Positions 43,739-52,761 of a DNA stretch of 64,000 nt are shown in pieces. Every line of letters begins with the position of its first letter. Within the stretch, counting starts at the first letter, position 1. Under the pieces are notes generated by a model that was not told the DNA's origin, searched no databases, and saw only the letters and a program-made list of their open reading frames with translations. The stretch is from Clostridium sartagoforme (GTDB lineage Bacteria > Bacillota > Clostridia > Clostridiales > Clostridiaceae), in the NCBI RefSeq assembly GCF_004794105.1, contig NZ_SRYR01000001.1:124001-188000 (forward strand), written 5' to 3'. Both the position numbers and the translations under genes were made by a program.

Positions 43739-44788
43739 ATGGATAGCAATATTAATTTGTATAGAAGGAATGGGAAAAGTGTATATATTAAAATGCCAGA
43801 GTTTAATGAGTTAGCTTATGTTAAAGAACTTTGGAGTGATAAAAAGAATATTGGTGATACTGGAGAAATATATTCATTTTCAAGAGATAAGTGGGAAATG
43901 TTTTATAAGAAGATGGTATATCCAACTGATGGCAAAAACTTTTATTGTCTTGTATATACTCTAGAGAATGAGCCTATTGGAGAAGTAAGTTTTCATGGAT
44001 ATAATTCTGCTACTAAGGTAGCAAGAATTAATTTGAAAATACATTATAACTTTAGAAGAAAGGGTTACGGTGAAGAAGCCCTTAGATTATTATTAGAGTA
44101 TTATTTTCTTCAATTTGGAGGACAAGCTATAATTGATACAGTCCAATCAGAAGAAGCTAAACTTTTGATGAAAAAACTTGGATTTGAAGCAATTAATAGT
44201 TATAAAAGTCATTGGACATTTAAATTAACTAAAAAGACTTTTTTAGAAGGAAATTTAAATAGTAAAAAAGTCGTGGCTATTTTAGAGTACAATGATTATC
44301 ATATTATAGAAAGAAACTTACCTTTTGAAATATTTAGTAAAGCAAATGATATATTAAAGGAAGAGTATTTTAGCTTTTATTATTTATCAGTTAAAGATAT
44401 AGAAAATAATCTTGAAATAAAGAAGATTAGACCAAACTTTTTATTTATCCCTGGGGGAAAGGGGATTAATAAGATTTTAGATAATAAAGAGGTCTTATTG
44501 TATATTAGTGAGGTTTATAAAGAATGTGATTATATTACGTCTTTTTCTAATGGATTGCATTTATTTAAGGATTTAAGTAATATTGAGGGAATAATGATTC
44601 CAAAAGCTAAATGGAAGATTGAAAATACTATAGAGACAAATAAATCCTTTGTAGACAATGGGAAAATAATGATTTCCTCAAATTTAATAGGACATATAGA
44701 GCTTTGTTTATGCATAATTAAGAAGGCTCTGGGGGATGATATTTCAAAAGAAGTAGCAAAAGAAATAGGATACTGTGTTGATAAGTAA
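43739..44788 (+). CDS. GNAT acetyltransferase fused to a DJ-1/PfpI-like domain
   Basis: 349 residues. The first ~165 form a GNAT domain with the acetyl-CoA loop NFRRKGYGEEA (104-114). Residues ~175-345 have the DJ-1/PfpI (class I GATase-like) fold pattern: 'PNFLFIPGGKGINKIL' and the nucleophile-elbow region ITSFSNG (266-272), then MIPKAKW, and 'DNGKIMISSNLIGHIELCL'. In active relatives the elbow reads [TA]S-x-C-x-G; here Ser270 replaces Cys. The substrate is unknown. ATG 43739 has GGGTGATATAAA upstream. Confidence 0.75.
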   Translation: MDSNINLYRRNGKSVYIKMPEFNELAYVKELWSDKKNIGDTGEIYSFSRDKWEMFYKKMVYPTDGKNFYCLVYTLENEPIGEVSFHGYNSATKVARINLKIHYNFRRKGYGEEALRLLLEYYFLQFGGQAIIDTVQSEEAKLLMKKLGFEAINSYKSHWTFKLTKKTFLEGNLNSKKVVAILEYNDYHIIERNLPFEIFSKANDILKEEYFSFYYLSVKDIENNLEIKKIRPNFLFIPGGKGINKILDNKEVLLYISEVYKECDYITSFSNGLHLFKDLSNIEGIMIPKAKWKIENTIETNKSFVDNGKIMISSNLIGHIELCLCIIKKALGDDISKEVAKEIGYCVDK

Positions 44789-44940
44789 TTTGAAACTAAG
44801 AATTAAAAATTCATTTTTAATAATTCTGAAATAATTCCATAAATAATTCTTCATTAGTCTCTATTGTACAATTTTTATAAAAAAATTATAATATTATAGG
44901 TGAAATGATTTCACTTATTATTTTTAGAGGAGAATAACAT

Positions 44941-45654
44941 ATGCTAAAGGGTAGAATTCATTCCATTGAAACAATGGGTCTAGTAGATGGGCCGGGAATA
45001 AGAGTAGTAGTTTTTTTTCAAGGGTGTAAACTAAGATGTCTTTACTGTCATAATCCAGATACTTGGAGTGATAAAGGTGGAGAAGAGTATACAGTTGAAG
45101 AATTACTTGCTAAAATTAAAAGATTTAAGAGCTATTTTAAAACATCTGGTGGAGGAGTAACTTTTTCAGGTGGAGATCCATTAAGACAACCAGAATTTTT
45201 ATTAGAGTTATTAAAAGAGTGTAAGAAAGAAGGTATTCATACCTGCATAGATACTTCAGGAGTTGGCTTTGGAGATTACACAGAAATTTTAAAATATACT
45301 GATTTAGTATTATATGATGTAAAGCATCTTACTGAGGATGGATATTTAGATATGACTGGTTCTAAAATAGATGAAAGCAATAAGTTCCTAGAAGACTTAA
45401 AAAAATCAAATGCAAAGATTTGGGTAAGACAAGTAGTTGTTCCTGGAAAAACTGATAGTGAAGGTTATATAGGTAAATTAAAGGAATTTGTTGATACATT
45501 AGATAATGTAGAAAAGGTTGAACTTTTACCATATCATTTATTAGGTGTAAATAAGTATGAAGCTTTAAAGCTTAAGTATAGACTTGAAGGTGTACCACCT
45601 ATGGATAGAGAAGAGTGTCAAAGATTAAAAGAAAAGTTTTTTAATGAATATTAA
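44941..45654 (+). CDS. pflA: Pyruvate formate-lyase activating enzyme
   Basis: 237-residue radical SAM glycyl-radical activase. The cluster motif CX3CX2C is in FFQGCKLRCLYCHNPDTW, followed by SGGGVTFSGGDPLRQP. It installs the glycyl radical on pyruvate formate-lyase. The pflB gene, usually immediately upstream in clostridia, is not in this window, and the neighbours are unrelated. RBS AGAGGAGAATAAC precedes ATG 44941. A GATTTCACTTATT stretch just upstream may belong to its promoter region. Confidence 0.93.
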   Translation: MLKGRIHSIETMGLVDGPGIRVVVFFQGCKLRCLYCHNPDTWSDKGGEEYTVEELLAKIKRFKSYFKTSGGGVTFSGGDPLRQPEFLLELLKECKKEGIHTCIDTSGVGFGDYTEILKYTDLVLYDVKHLTEDGYLDMTGSKIDESNKFLEDLKKSNAKIWVRQVVVPGKTDSEGYIGKLKEFVDTLDNVEKVELLPYHLLGVNKYEALKLKYRLEGVPPMDREECQRLKEKFFNEY

Positions 45655-45662
45655 AATATTAA

Positions 45663-45700
45663 AAATAAATGGAGGTTTATATAACCTCCATTTATTTTTT
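45663..45700. terminator. Convergent terminator (pflA / exonuclease)
   Basis: AAATAAATGGAGGTT / AACCTCCATTTATTT with a 5-base loop and T-tract; it overlaps the 3' end of the minus-strand gene. Confidence 0.9.
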
Positions 45701-46321
45701 TAATAATCTACTAAAGTAACCAGCAGGGATTAATCCTTTTTTCATACCATGAATTACTGTTAAGTAAGTAGCAGCAGTATCAAATCTTGCATCATGATAA
45801 TTTCCACTACCTTCAAATAATTCATCTGCTTTTTTAGCTATTTCATCCTCAGATATTTGAAGATAATCTATAACCTCTGAAAGCTTAGGGTTTTTAACTG
45901 TTCCTGATGGGTTCAGTATATTACAAATAGGTTTGTAATATGCCATTGTACAGAAGGTGTTTTTTGGATCCCAAGTAGTATCCACAAGGCCAGCTTCCCA
46001 AAGCTGCTGTAACTCATGTTTTAAAAACTTTATATCAAACTGTACATTATGACCTATAATAAAATCTGCATCAAAGAAGTCAGGCATAAACTCATGAACA
46101 AACTCTAAGAATTCTTTTCCATCTGAAAGTTCATATAATTTTTCTAATGAAAAACCATGAATTGCTTCAGCTCCTGCATCCATGCTATCAACTGTAAAGA
46201 AAAAGTTTTTTCCGGTAGTTTTTTGTGGCTTAGTTGAGGCATCTATTATTATATAGCTAAGCTGGCATATATTACCTGGCTTAATACTAGTAGTTTCAGT
46301 ATCAAAAAATAGTAATTTCAT
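45692..46321 (-). CDS. DnaQ-like 3'-5' exonuclease
   Basis: 209 residues. DEDDh motifs: ExoI DTETT (7-11), ExoII GHNVQFDIKFL, ExoIII YHDARFDTAAT. It is a stand-alone exonuclease of the DNA polymerase III epsilon type; a role in RNA or DNA trimming is unknown. ATG 46321 has AGGAGGAAATT upstream. Confidence 0.85.
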   Translation of the reverse strand: MKLLFFDTETTSIKPGNICQLSYIIIDASTKPQKTTGKNFFFTVDSMDAGAEAIHGFSLEKLYELSDGKEFLEFVHEFMPDFFDADFIIGHNVQFDIKFLKHELQQLWEAGLVDTTWDPKNTFCTMAYYKPICNILNPSGTVKNPKLSEVIDYLQISEDEIAKKADELFEGSGNYHDARFDTAATYLTVIHGMKKGLIPAGYFSRLLKK

Positions 46322-46400
46322 AATTTCCTCCTTATTTAGTTTACATATTATATAATAACATACAATAATTTAAACAGAAATAGAGGATATAAAGTTTTAT

Positions 46401-47297
46401 TTAAAGATTATTTGAAATTACTTTTAATAATTCAATACAAGTTTCTAAAGTTTTCTTATTTTTATCAAGTACTGGGTTAAACTCAACAAAATCCATTGAC
46501 TTAACTAAAGAGGTATTTAGAATGGTTTCTAAAACTTCTTTTCCTTCTGAGAAAGATAATCCATCTTCTACAGGAGTACCAGTACCAGGTACATATTTAG
46601 GGTCTAAGCTATCAATATCAAAACTTAAATGGATATTTTTAATATTTTTCTTATTAATAGCTTCTAATAATTCTTTAAGGACAGTACTAATGCCCTTTTC
46701 TTTTATATCTTTCATGGTCCAGATATTTAGATTATAGTTCTTGATTATTTCAAGCTCACCTAAATCCAAATCTCTACAACCTAATAAAAATACATTTTCC
46801 GGTTTAACCTTTTGACTAGAGGAATAAATGTTAGTTAAAGTTTCGTGTCCAATTCCCATTGAACTAGCCAAAGGCATGCCATGAATGTTTCCTGATGGTG
46901 AAGTCTCAAGGGTATTAATATCACCATGAGCATCAACCCAAACTACTGCAAGATCATTTTCAAAATATTTACTAGCTCCAGCAATGCTACCTATAGCAAG
47001 TGAATGGTCTCCACCTATTACTAAGGGCAGAGTGGAATTTTCTAAAGCCGTATAAACTTTGTCAGCTAGTCCAATATTTGATCTCACAACTTCATCTAAA
47101 TACTTCATTTTTGCGTTAGCTGCGTATTTATCATTTGAAGAAACATTTTTTACATGAACTTCGCCCATATCACAGACATTATGGCTTTTATTAAAGATAT
47201 CTAGAAGGTTGTTTTCTCTTAAAATTTTCGGGCCTTGTTCTACACCTGGATTATCGCATCCGTAGAACAGAGGCATATCAATAATACTAATATTCAT
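46401..47297 (-). CDS. rocF: Arginase
   Basis: Hydrolyses arginine to ornithine and urea. Mn2+ ligands are in GGDHSLAIG, DAHGDIN and SFDIDSLDP, with the arginase-type 'SGNIHGMPLA' substrate loop. 298 residues from ATG 47297, which has TGGAGG 10 bases upstream; a TTG at 47306 would abut that site. Formiminoglutamase or agmatinase are less likely because the NxHGMP loop is arginase-like. Ornithine made here could feed putrescine made or imported elsewhere. Confidence 0.9.
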   Translation of the reverse strand: MNISIIDMPLFYGCDNPGVEQGPKILRENNLLDIFNKSHNVCDMGEVHVKNVSSNDKYAANAKMKYLDEVVRSNIGLADKVYTALENSTLPLVIGGDHSLAIGSIAGASKYFENDLAVVWVDAHGDINTLETSPSGNIHGMPLASSMGIGHETLTNIYSSSQKVKPENVFLLGCRDLDLGELEIIKNYNLNIWTMKDIKEKGISTVLKELLEAINKKNIKNIHLSFDIDSLDPKYVPGTGTPVEDGLSFSEGKEVLETILNTSLVKSMDFVEFNPVLDKNKKTLETCIELLKVISNNL

Positions 47298-47721
47298 TAC
47301 AAACAAACCTCCAAATAAAAATTGATTTTTAGGGCAATAAATATATATTAATAGCTTAGCTCAAATATGTAAATAAATTTTAGAAAAAAATATTGTTAAA
47401 TTTTATTATTAATTATTATTTAATAAATATTAAAAAATTTAACTATTAATATCACTAAAAGACCTAAAATTAATGTCTGAATTTGCGATATATAAGCACT
47501 AATTATAATAGTTTAATATTTCACCATAAGGTTCAATTATTTCTATTATTTCTGTATCATTTAAAATATTATCAAGGGAATAATCATAAATATTTAACCT
47601 TATACCTTTTTCATAAAGTTTTCTTATTATTTATTCTTAATTACTTCTCCTTAATTTATATATTCCCTTAATTCTTAAGCATTATAAGATGATATTTTTA
47701 GTAATATATGTTTCAATAAAA

Positions 47722-47907
47722 AATGCATTATATGCTATTGTAGGATTTTAAGTAAAAATTAATTTTAAAGTAAATTACATCAATTTAAAGCGTATATAGA
47801 TTTTAATTTTTATATAATGTTGTTAGCTAAGGAACTATTCTATTTATTAAATATAACTTGATAAAATGTAAAAAAATATTACAACTTATGGAATTGGTAT
47901 TATATTG
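47722..47907 (+). repeat. Relative of the asdA-upstream repeat
   Basis: AATTTTAAAGTAAATTACAT, ATTTAAAGCGTATATAGATT, GGAACTATTCTATTTATTAA and AAAATGTAAAAAAATATTAC match, with small changes, 28150-28312. The promoter-like end seen in the other copies is absent. The rest of the 47298-47980 spacer is featureless AT-rich sequence. Confidence 0.6.
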
Positions 47908-47928
47908 AAATAGCTACACAATAAAAAT

Positions 47929-47967
47929 AACTAGGAATAAATCTAAAATATAGAAAAATCCCTAGTT
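47929..47967 (-). terminator. Terminator of the 47981 gene
   Basis: On the minus strand AACTAGG... / CCTAGTT is followed by ATTTTTATT. Confidence 0.65.
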
Positions 47968-47980
47968 AATTTATATTAAT

Positions 47981-48613
47981 TTAAGATATCATTTCACTTA
48001 GTTTTTGGAGAGCCTCTTCCTTATTATCAAATGAAAACTTATTTTCTTTAATATAATTTTGATCTATTTCAGGAAGATTACCTAAAGGTTTTGAATCTGA
48101 ATATACTTTTTTCTCTGATTCAATAATATTTCCACTATCATCAGTTTTAAAAATAGAAATATAACCATCTTCTTCACCTAAGTAGTATTTATTTGCTTCT
48201 AAAGAACTTGCAGAAGTAACTTCTTCTCTAGTGTAAACTAATTTTTCTTCATTTTTTTCTGAAAGCTTATATCCTTTTCTTGATAGTTCATTAGAAAGCT
48301 CTTCTAAAGTAAGTTTTTCTTTAAAGCCTAATTTTTCTTTAAGTTTAAGTAGTGTATCAATCATATCTACATTATCTTTAGTATTTAGAGATACAAAGAT
48401 ATCATCACTTAAGTAATTATTTTCTGCATATACATTTGAATTTTCATTTTCTACATTATTATTTTTACTATTAGGATTAGTTATATAATTAGTAATATAA
48501 TAGCTAGCACAAAAAGTTATGGCAAGTAGTGTAATAAATGAAACTAATAATGAAGCTTTTTGTTTTCTATTTAGGTTTCTATTTTTTGAATCTTTATTTT
48601 CTAAATTATCCAT
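47981..48613 (-). CDS. Membrane-anchored protein with BofC-like C-terminus
   Basis: 210 residues: a short cytoplasmic start, one membrane helix (~21-42, SLLVSFITLLAITFCASYYI), an Asn/Glu-rich linker, then an extracytoplasmic domain. The last ~65 residues ('EEDGYISIFKTDDSGNI...LPEIDQNYI...SFDNKEEALQKL') resemble the C-terminal domain of BofC, an intermembrane-space regulator of sporulation signalling, but the family assignment is tentative. ATG 48613 has AAGGAGTGATAAAA upstream. Confidence 0.55.
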   Translation of the reverse strand: MDNLENKDSKNRNLNRKQKASLLVSFITLLAITFCASYYITNYITNPNSKNNNVENENSNVYAENNYLSDDIFVSLNTKDNVDMIDTLLKLKEKLGFKEKLTLEELSNELSRKGYKLSEKNEEKLVYTREEVTSASSLEANKYYLGEEDGYISIFKTDDSGNIIESEKKVYSDSKPLGNLPEIDQNYIKENKFSFDNKEEALQKLSEMIS

Positions 48614-48850
48614 TTTTATCACTCCTTGCTAAGATTATTGACATAAACTTCAAATGTTATACTAGTTTTTTATATGAAAATATAATAAAATGAAACTCTA
48701 ATATATAATTCTTAAGATTATTACGAAATTTTAATATATTGTTATTAATTTGTAATAAAAAAGACAAACTAATTCTGTATAATATAATAGATAATGCTAT
48801 GAAATAGTTTAAGTTAATTATATAATAGGAAGATAAAGGGAGGAATATAG

Positions 48851-50275
48851 ATGAATGAAAATGATAACGTTAAAAGACGAAATATGAAAAAGAAAAAAAA
48901 TAAAAAGAAAAAAATAATATTATTTTCAATTTTGGGGGTACTGTTATTAGCAGCGGCAATTGTAGGTGGATATTATTATTATATAAGAGGTCAAATATAT
49001 GTTGAAAGTAAACCTAATCCAACAAAGGAAGTTACATATGACGAGGTAGATGGAATTACTAATGTGCTTTTAATAGGAACTGATGGTAGAACATTGGATG
49101 AACCAGCCAGATCAGATTCTATAATAATTGCTACACTAGATAATAACAATAAAAAAGTTAAGTTAACCTCAATTATGAGAGATACTGTAGTAGAGATTCC
49201 TGAGTATGGAGAAGATAAGATAAATGCTGCTTTTGCTTATGGATCTATTAACGAAGATGAAAATGGAAAAATGAGAGGTGCTGAAGGTGGAGCATCCTTA
49301 TTAATGGAAACTATCGAAAATAATTTCGGCTTACATTTAGATAAGTATATTATAGTTAATTTCTGGGGATTTGAAGCTATAATAGACGAAATTGGTGGAA
49401 TTGAAGCAGATATTAAAGATTATGAAATAGAAGAAGTTAATAAATATATTGGAGAAGCAACAGGAGTAAACTCACCTCCAATAACTGAAACAGGATTACA
49501 AACTTTAAATGGTCAACAAGCTTTATCATATGCAAGAATTAGATATGTTGGTAATGGTAATTTTGAAAGAGGGGAAAGACAAAGCAAAGTCTTACTTCAA
49601 ATCGCCACTAAGCTTAAGGAAGTTAACCCAATAAAATATGTATCTATTGCAAATGCATTAGCAAAAGAAGTTAAGACTAATATTGATATTCCTGAAGCTT
49701 TAAACTTAGCGTATACAATATACAAGCTACCAACTCTTGAATTTGAGCAATTGCAAATTCCTCAAGCAGAATTAATTGCTAGAGATTATTATTATAAGGA
49801 TAAAGGTTGGTGTCTACTTATAGATTTAGAGCAACATTCACAGATTATGCATGACTTTATCTTTAACAACATAACACCAAATCCAGATGAGTTTGATTTA
49901 ATATCATTAGCAAATACTAAGGCTAGATATGAAGATAAAGAAGCAAGATATAATGCCCTTTATAATATAAAACCAGAAGAGCATGATGATAGAAATTCAG
50001 ATAATACAACAGTGACACCACCAAAGAAGGAAAATAATAACTCTAATGGAACAACAGGAAGTGGTGAGCAAAAACCACCGGCAGAAGAAGGAAATGATAA
50101 AAAACCACCAGCAAATGGAGGCAATGAGCAAAAACCACCAGCAGATGGAGGCAATGAGCAAACACCACCAGCGAATGGGGGCAATGAGCAAAAACCGCCA
50201 GCAGATGGAGGGAATAATCAAACACCACCAGCGAATATAGGGAATGAGCAAACACCACCATCAACTCAACAATAG
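48851..50275 (+). CDS. LCP-family cell-envelope transferase with Pro-rich tail
   Basis: 474 residues. A lysine-rich cytoplasmic start, one helix (~23-45), then the LytR-CpsA-Psr domain (~70-330): 'TNVLLIGTDGR', 'RSDSIIIATLD', 'SIMRDTVVEIP', 'INAAFAYG', 'LNGQQALSYARIRYVGNGNFERGERQ' with catalytic Arg/Asp residues. LCP enzymes attach teichoic acids or other glycopolymers to peptidoglycan. The tail after ~390 is Asn/Pro-rich, ending in ~10-residue repeats (GGNEQKPPAD) that probably span or bind the wall. Confidence 0.88.
   Translation: MNENDNVKRRNMKKKKNKKKKIILFSILGVLLLAAAIVGGYYYYIRGQIYVESKPNPTKEVTYDEVDGITNVLLIGTDGRTLDEPARSDSIIIATLDNNNKKVKLTSIMRDTVVEIPEYGEDKINAAFAYGSINEDENGKMRGAEGGASLLMETIENNFGLHLDKYIIVNFWGFEAIIDEIGGIEADIKDYEIEEVNKYIGEATGVNSPPITETGLQTLNGQQALSYARIRYVGNGNFERGERQSKVLLQIATKLKEVNPIKYVSIANALAKEVKTNIDIPEALNLAYTIYKLPTLEFEQLQIPQAELIARDYYYKDKGWCLLIDLEQHSQIMHDFIFNNITPNPDEFDLISLANTKARYEDKEARYNALYNIKPEEHDDRNSDNTTVTPPKKENNNSNGTTGSGEQKPPAEEGNDKKPPANGGNEQKPPADGGNEQTPPANGGNEQKPPADGGNNQTPPANIGNEQTPPSTQQ
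50066..50266 (+). repeat. 30-base in-frame tandem repeats in the LCP gene
   Basis: About five copies of a 30-base unit encode GGNEQ[KT]PPA[DN], alternating K/D and T/N versions, so the higher-order period is 60 bases. Copy number is likely variable between strains by slippage. Open antisense frames here are by-products of the repeat. Confidence 0.9.
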
Positions 50276-50288
50276 AAAGTTATATAAT

Positions 50289-50312
50289 AATGGCTGTCGA
50301 AAGACAGCCATT
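50289..50312 (+). terminator. Terminator of the LCP gene
   Basis: AATGGCTGTC / GACAGCCATT with a GAAA loop; followed by AATTAATAAATAAAA, so there is no true T-run. Confidence 0.6.
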
Positions 50313-50385
50313 AATTAATAAATAAAAAAGCAGAGAAGCTAGTTAATAGCTTTTAGAATTTAGAAAGTTTATAAAAAGGAGAATT

Positions 50386-51033
50386 ATGTTAGATTTTATT
50401 GAAAGTACATTATTATCAGTACCTGCAGTATTAATTGCTTTTATAGTTCAAGGTTATGGAAAGGCATTAGTTGCAGATAGGTTAGGTGATAAAACACCAA
50501 GATTTCAAGGGAGATTGTCACTAAATCCAACGGCTCATATAGATCCAATTGGATTTTTACTTATTTTGATATGTGGATTTGGATGGACTAAACCGGTAGA
50601 AACTAATCCAAGTGCTTATAAGAGAGGGTATAAAGACTCTATAAAGGTTGCTTTAGCGGGACCAATTGCGAATTTAATTACAGCTTTTGTATTTGCATTT
50701 GTTTCTGTGATTTGGGTTAATACAGCTTATATAATATTTCCTTCTGTAATTGTTCGTTTATTTATTAAGATATTTTATTTAGTATGCGCTATAAATATTA
50801 ATTTATTTATCTTTAATCTTATACCTATTCCAGGTCTTGCAGGATTTGAAATATTTAAAGCTGTTAGTCCAAAGAATTTTTATAAGTATGCTGGAAAGTT
50901 GTACGAATATCAAATGATTATATTATTAGGAGTAGTACTTTTAGCCCAATATATTTTAAGTATCCCATCAGGATTAATATATAAATTATTTATTAATATA
51001 GCATACTTAGTAGTAGGAATATTTTTTAACTGA
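50386..51033 (+). CDS. Site-2-protease-like membrane protein lacking the active site
   Basis: 215 residues, five to six membrane helices, clearly of the M50 site-2 protease family: 'RLGDKTPRFQGRLSLNPTAHIDPIGF', 'GFGWTKPVETNP', 'VALAGPIANLITAF' and 'NLFIFNLIPIPGLAG' align to the family. The zinc motif HExxH is replaced by QGYGK (Q22, G23, K26) and the third ligand Asp of P-P-L-D-G is Ala152. The fold is conserved while all metal ligands are lost, so it cannot be a zinc protease. RBS AAAAGGAGAATT precedes ATG 50386. Confidence 0.8.
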   Translation: MLDFIESTLLSVPAVLIAFIVQGYGKALVADRLGDKTPRFQGRLSLNPTAHIDPIGFLLILICGFGWTKPVETNPSAYKRGYKDSIKVALAGPIANLITAFVFAFVSVIWVNTAYIIFPSVIVRLFIKIFYLVCAININLFIFNLIPIPGLAGFEIFKAVSPKNFYKYAGKLYEYQMIILLGVVLLAQYILSIPSGLIYKLFINIAYLVVGIFFN

Positions 51034-51093
51034 TTAAAATATAGATTAGCTTTATAAAAATCATTTTTATAATTTAGAATTGAAAATATAGTT

Positions 51094-51127
51094 AAAAAGA
51101 GCTACCTTTTATTTTGGTAGCTCTTTT
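51094..51127. terminator. Convergent terminator
   Basis: AAAAAGAGCTACC / GGTAGCTCTTTTA with A/T runs on both sides, between the pseudo-protease and Ppx-like genes. Confidence 0.85.
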
Positions 51128-51208
51128 AATATTTAAACTCTTATAGAAGTTTTTCATTTAATTATTCTGTTGTTTACTATTTGATTTGAATCATTTAGTT
51201 TCAATTAA

Positions 51209-52717
51209 TTAAATAGCTTTTATTACTAAGTTTTTATTATATACTTCTTTGAATTTTTCACTTGCTCTTAATGCTTGGCGAATTTCAAAGTCTACATCTA
51301 TATCTGAAGAAACATCTATAGTTACATCTTCTTCATCATAGCTAACTTTTAATTCCTTAATAGCACCTACTAAACTTCTATCTAAGCCTTCTGCTATCTT
51401 AACTAAAACGCCAATATAATTAACATTTTTAAAATCTAATTGATTTATAATAGAAGAAAAAGGTGAAATAGGTGTTTGATATCTATTAAATCTATGAGAT
51501 GCAGCTATTGCAGCACTCATTAAAAGCTCCTTATGAGTTAGTCCATTTATATAAGAATTTAAAATTATATAAAAGGAATGTTTGTGATGGTTATAATAGT
51601 TTATACTTATTCCAGAATCATGCAGCATAGTAGATGTTTTTATAATATTATAAAATTCATCCCCTAATTTATGAAGTGGTTTTAAGGCTTCAAATAAGTT
51701 TAATGTAATATTAAAAACATTTTTAGCATGATTTATATTACCGTTTAAAGTGTTTAATATTCCGTTTAAACTATAATCTAATATATCTTTAGGAATAGTG
51801 TAAGTTTTTTCTAAGTACTCATACATTAAGCCTTCTCTTAATCCCCTGCCAGAAATTATTATTTTACTACAATGAACAATGTTAGCAATTTTTTTAAATA
51901 TGGCAGTACCACCAACAATGATATCAGCTAATTCAGGTTCAATACCTTCTAACTTTTGTCTTTGTTTATAGTCCTTACATTTTAATAAATTAAATATTTC
52001 TTGTACATCTAAATCGGAAAGTTCATAATTATGAGGAATATCAAAAGGATATCTTTTTCTAACCCTATCTATTTTTCCAACATTTCTAATAGTTGAAGCA
52101 ATTCCTATAATTGAATCAAATTTAGTATCCTTAAGCCAATGAACTTCATCTAATAATTCGTCAATAAATTCTAATGCAGTAGTTAAATCTTGAGGAATAA
52201 TTCTATCATGTAAATTAAAGTGATAAGTGAAGTTAACACTTCCTATAGGTAAAGTTATACTTTTTATAATATCATCACCTTTTATCCAAGCTATATGAGT
52301 ATCAGTTCCAGCAACTTCAACCATAAGTGAATTAGTGATAGATATACTTTTTCTAATTCCAAGAAAATTATAATTTATTTCTTCTTCACAAGATAATACT
52401 CTTATATCTATATCAAGCTCATCTTTAATTAAGTTAAGTAATAAATCCTTATTTTTAGCATCCCTTAAGGATTCAGTAGCAACAGCAAAAATTTTACTAG
52501 CACCTGAAACTGTACATAATGATTTATAAGCTCTTAAAGTAGATATTATAGTTTTAAAGTTATCATTAGATATACAATATTCATTTACTAGATCATGTCC
52601 TAATCTAATAGAAGTTTTTAGCTCGTCAATAATTTTGAAATAACCATTTTCATCAACCTCGGTCAACATAAGTCTAAGGGAGCTTGGCCCTATATCAACT
52701 ATCCCAATTCTATCCAT
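51209..52717 (-). CDS. Ppx/GppA-family phosphatase-like protein
   Basis: 502 residues: an ASKHA N-terminal pair of domains (~1-300) followed by an HD-like helical domain ('TSTMLHDSGISINYYNHHKHS', 'AAIAASHRF', 'VKIAEGLDRS'), the layout of exopolyphosphatases. The phosphate-binding motifs are altered: DIGPSSLRLML instead of DIGSNSxRL, and VEVAGTDTHI in place of the usual v-D-x-G-G-G-S-T-E. The catalytic Glu region SCEEEINYNFLGI is retained. Activity may therefore be altered or absent. ATG 52717 has AAGGAGTTAAT upstream. Confidence 0.8.
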   Translation of the reverse strand: MDRIGIVDIGPSSLRLMLTEVDENGYFKIIDELKTSIRLGHDLVNEYCISNDNFKTIISTLRAYKSLCTVSGASKIFAVATESLRDAKNKDLLLNLIKDELDIDIRVLSCEEEINYNFLGIRKSISITNSLMVEVAGTDTHIAWIKGDDIIKSITLPIGSVNFTYHFNLHDRIIPQDLTTALEFIDELLDEVHWLKDTKFDSIIGIASTIRNVGKIDRVRKRYPFDIPHNYELSDLDVQEIFNLLKCKDYKQRQKLEGIEPELADIIVGGTAIFKKIANIVHCSKIIISGRGLREGLMYEYLEKTYTIPKDILDYSLNGILNTLNGNINHAKNVFNITLNLFEALKPLHKLGDEFYNIIKTSTMLHDSGISINYYNHHKHSFYIILNSYINGLTHKELLMSAAIAASHRFNRYQTPISPFSSIINQLDFKNVNYIGVLVKIAEGLDRSLVGAIKELKVSYDEEDVTIDVSSDIDVDFEIRQALRASEKFKEVYNKNLVIKAI

Positions 52718-52761
52718 ATTAACTCCTTAAGTAAAAATTATGAAAAACTTTGATATAAACT

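Noticed and set aside
47483-47671. 62-codon frame in the arginase upstream spacer
   Set aside because: Low-complexity F/Y/L-rich product with no ribosome site in AT-rich spacer; no sign of selection.
49960-50264. Several antisense and alternate frames over the LCP tail
   Set aside because: They are by-products of the tandem repeat and lack ribosome sites.
50066-50266. Possible CRISPR-like array
   Set aside because: The 30-base repeats are contiguous, in frame and encode GGNEQKPPAD units; there are no unique spacers.
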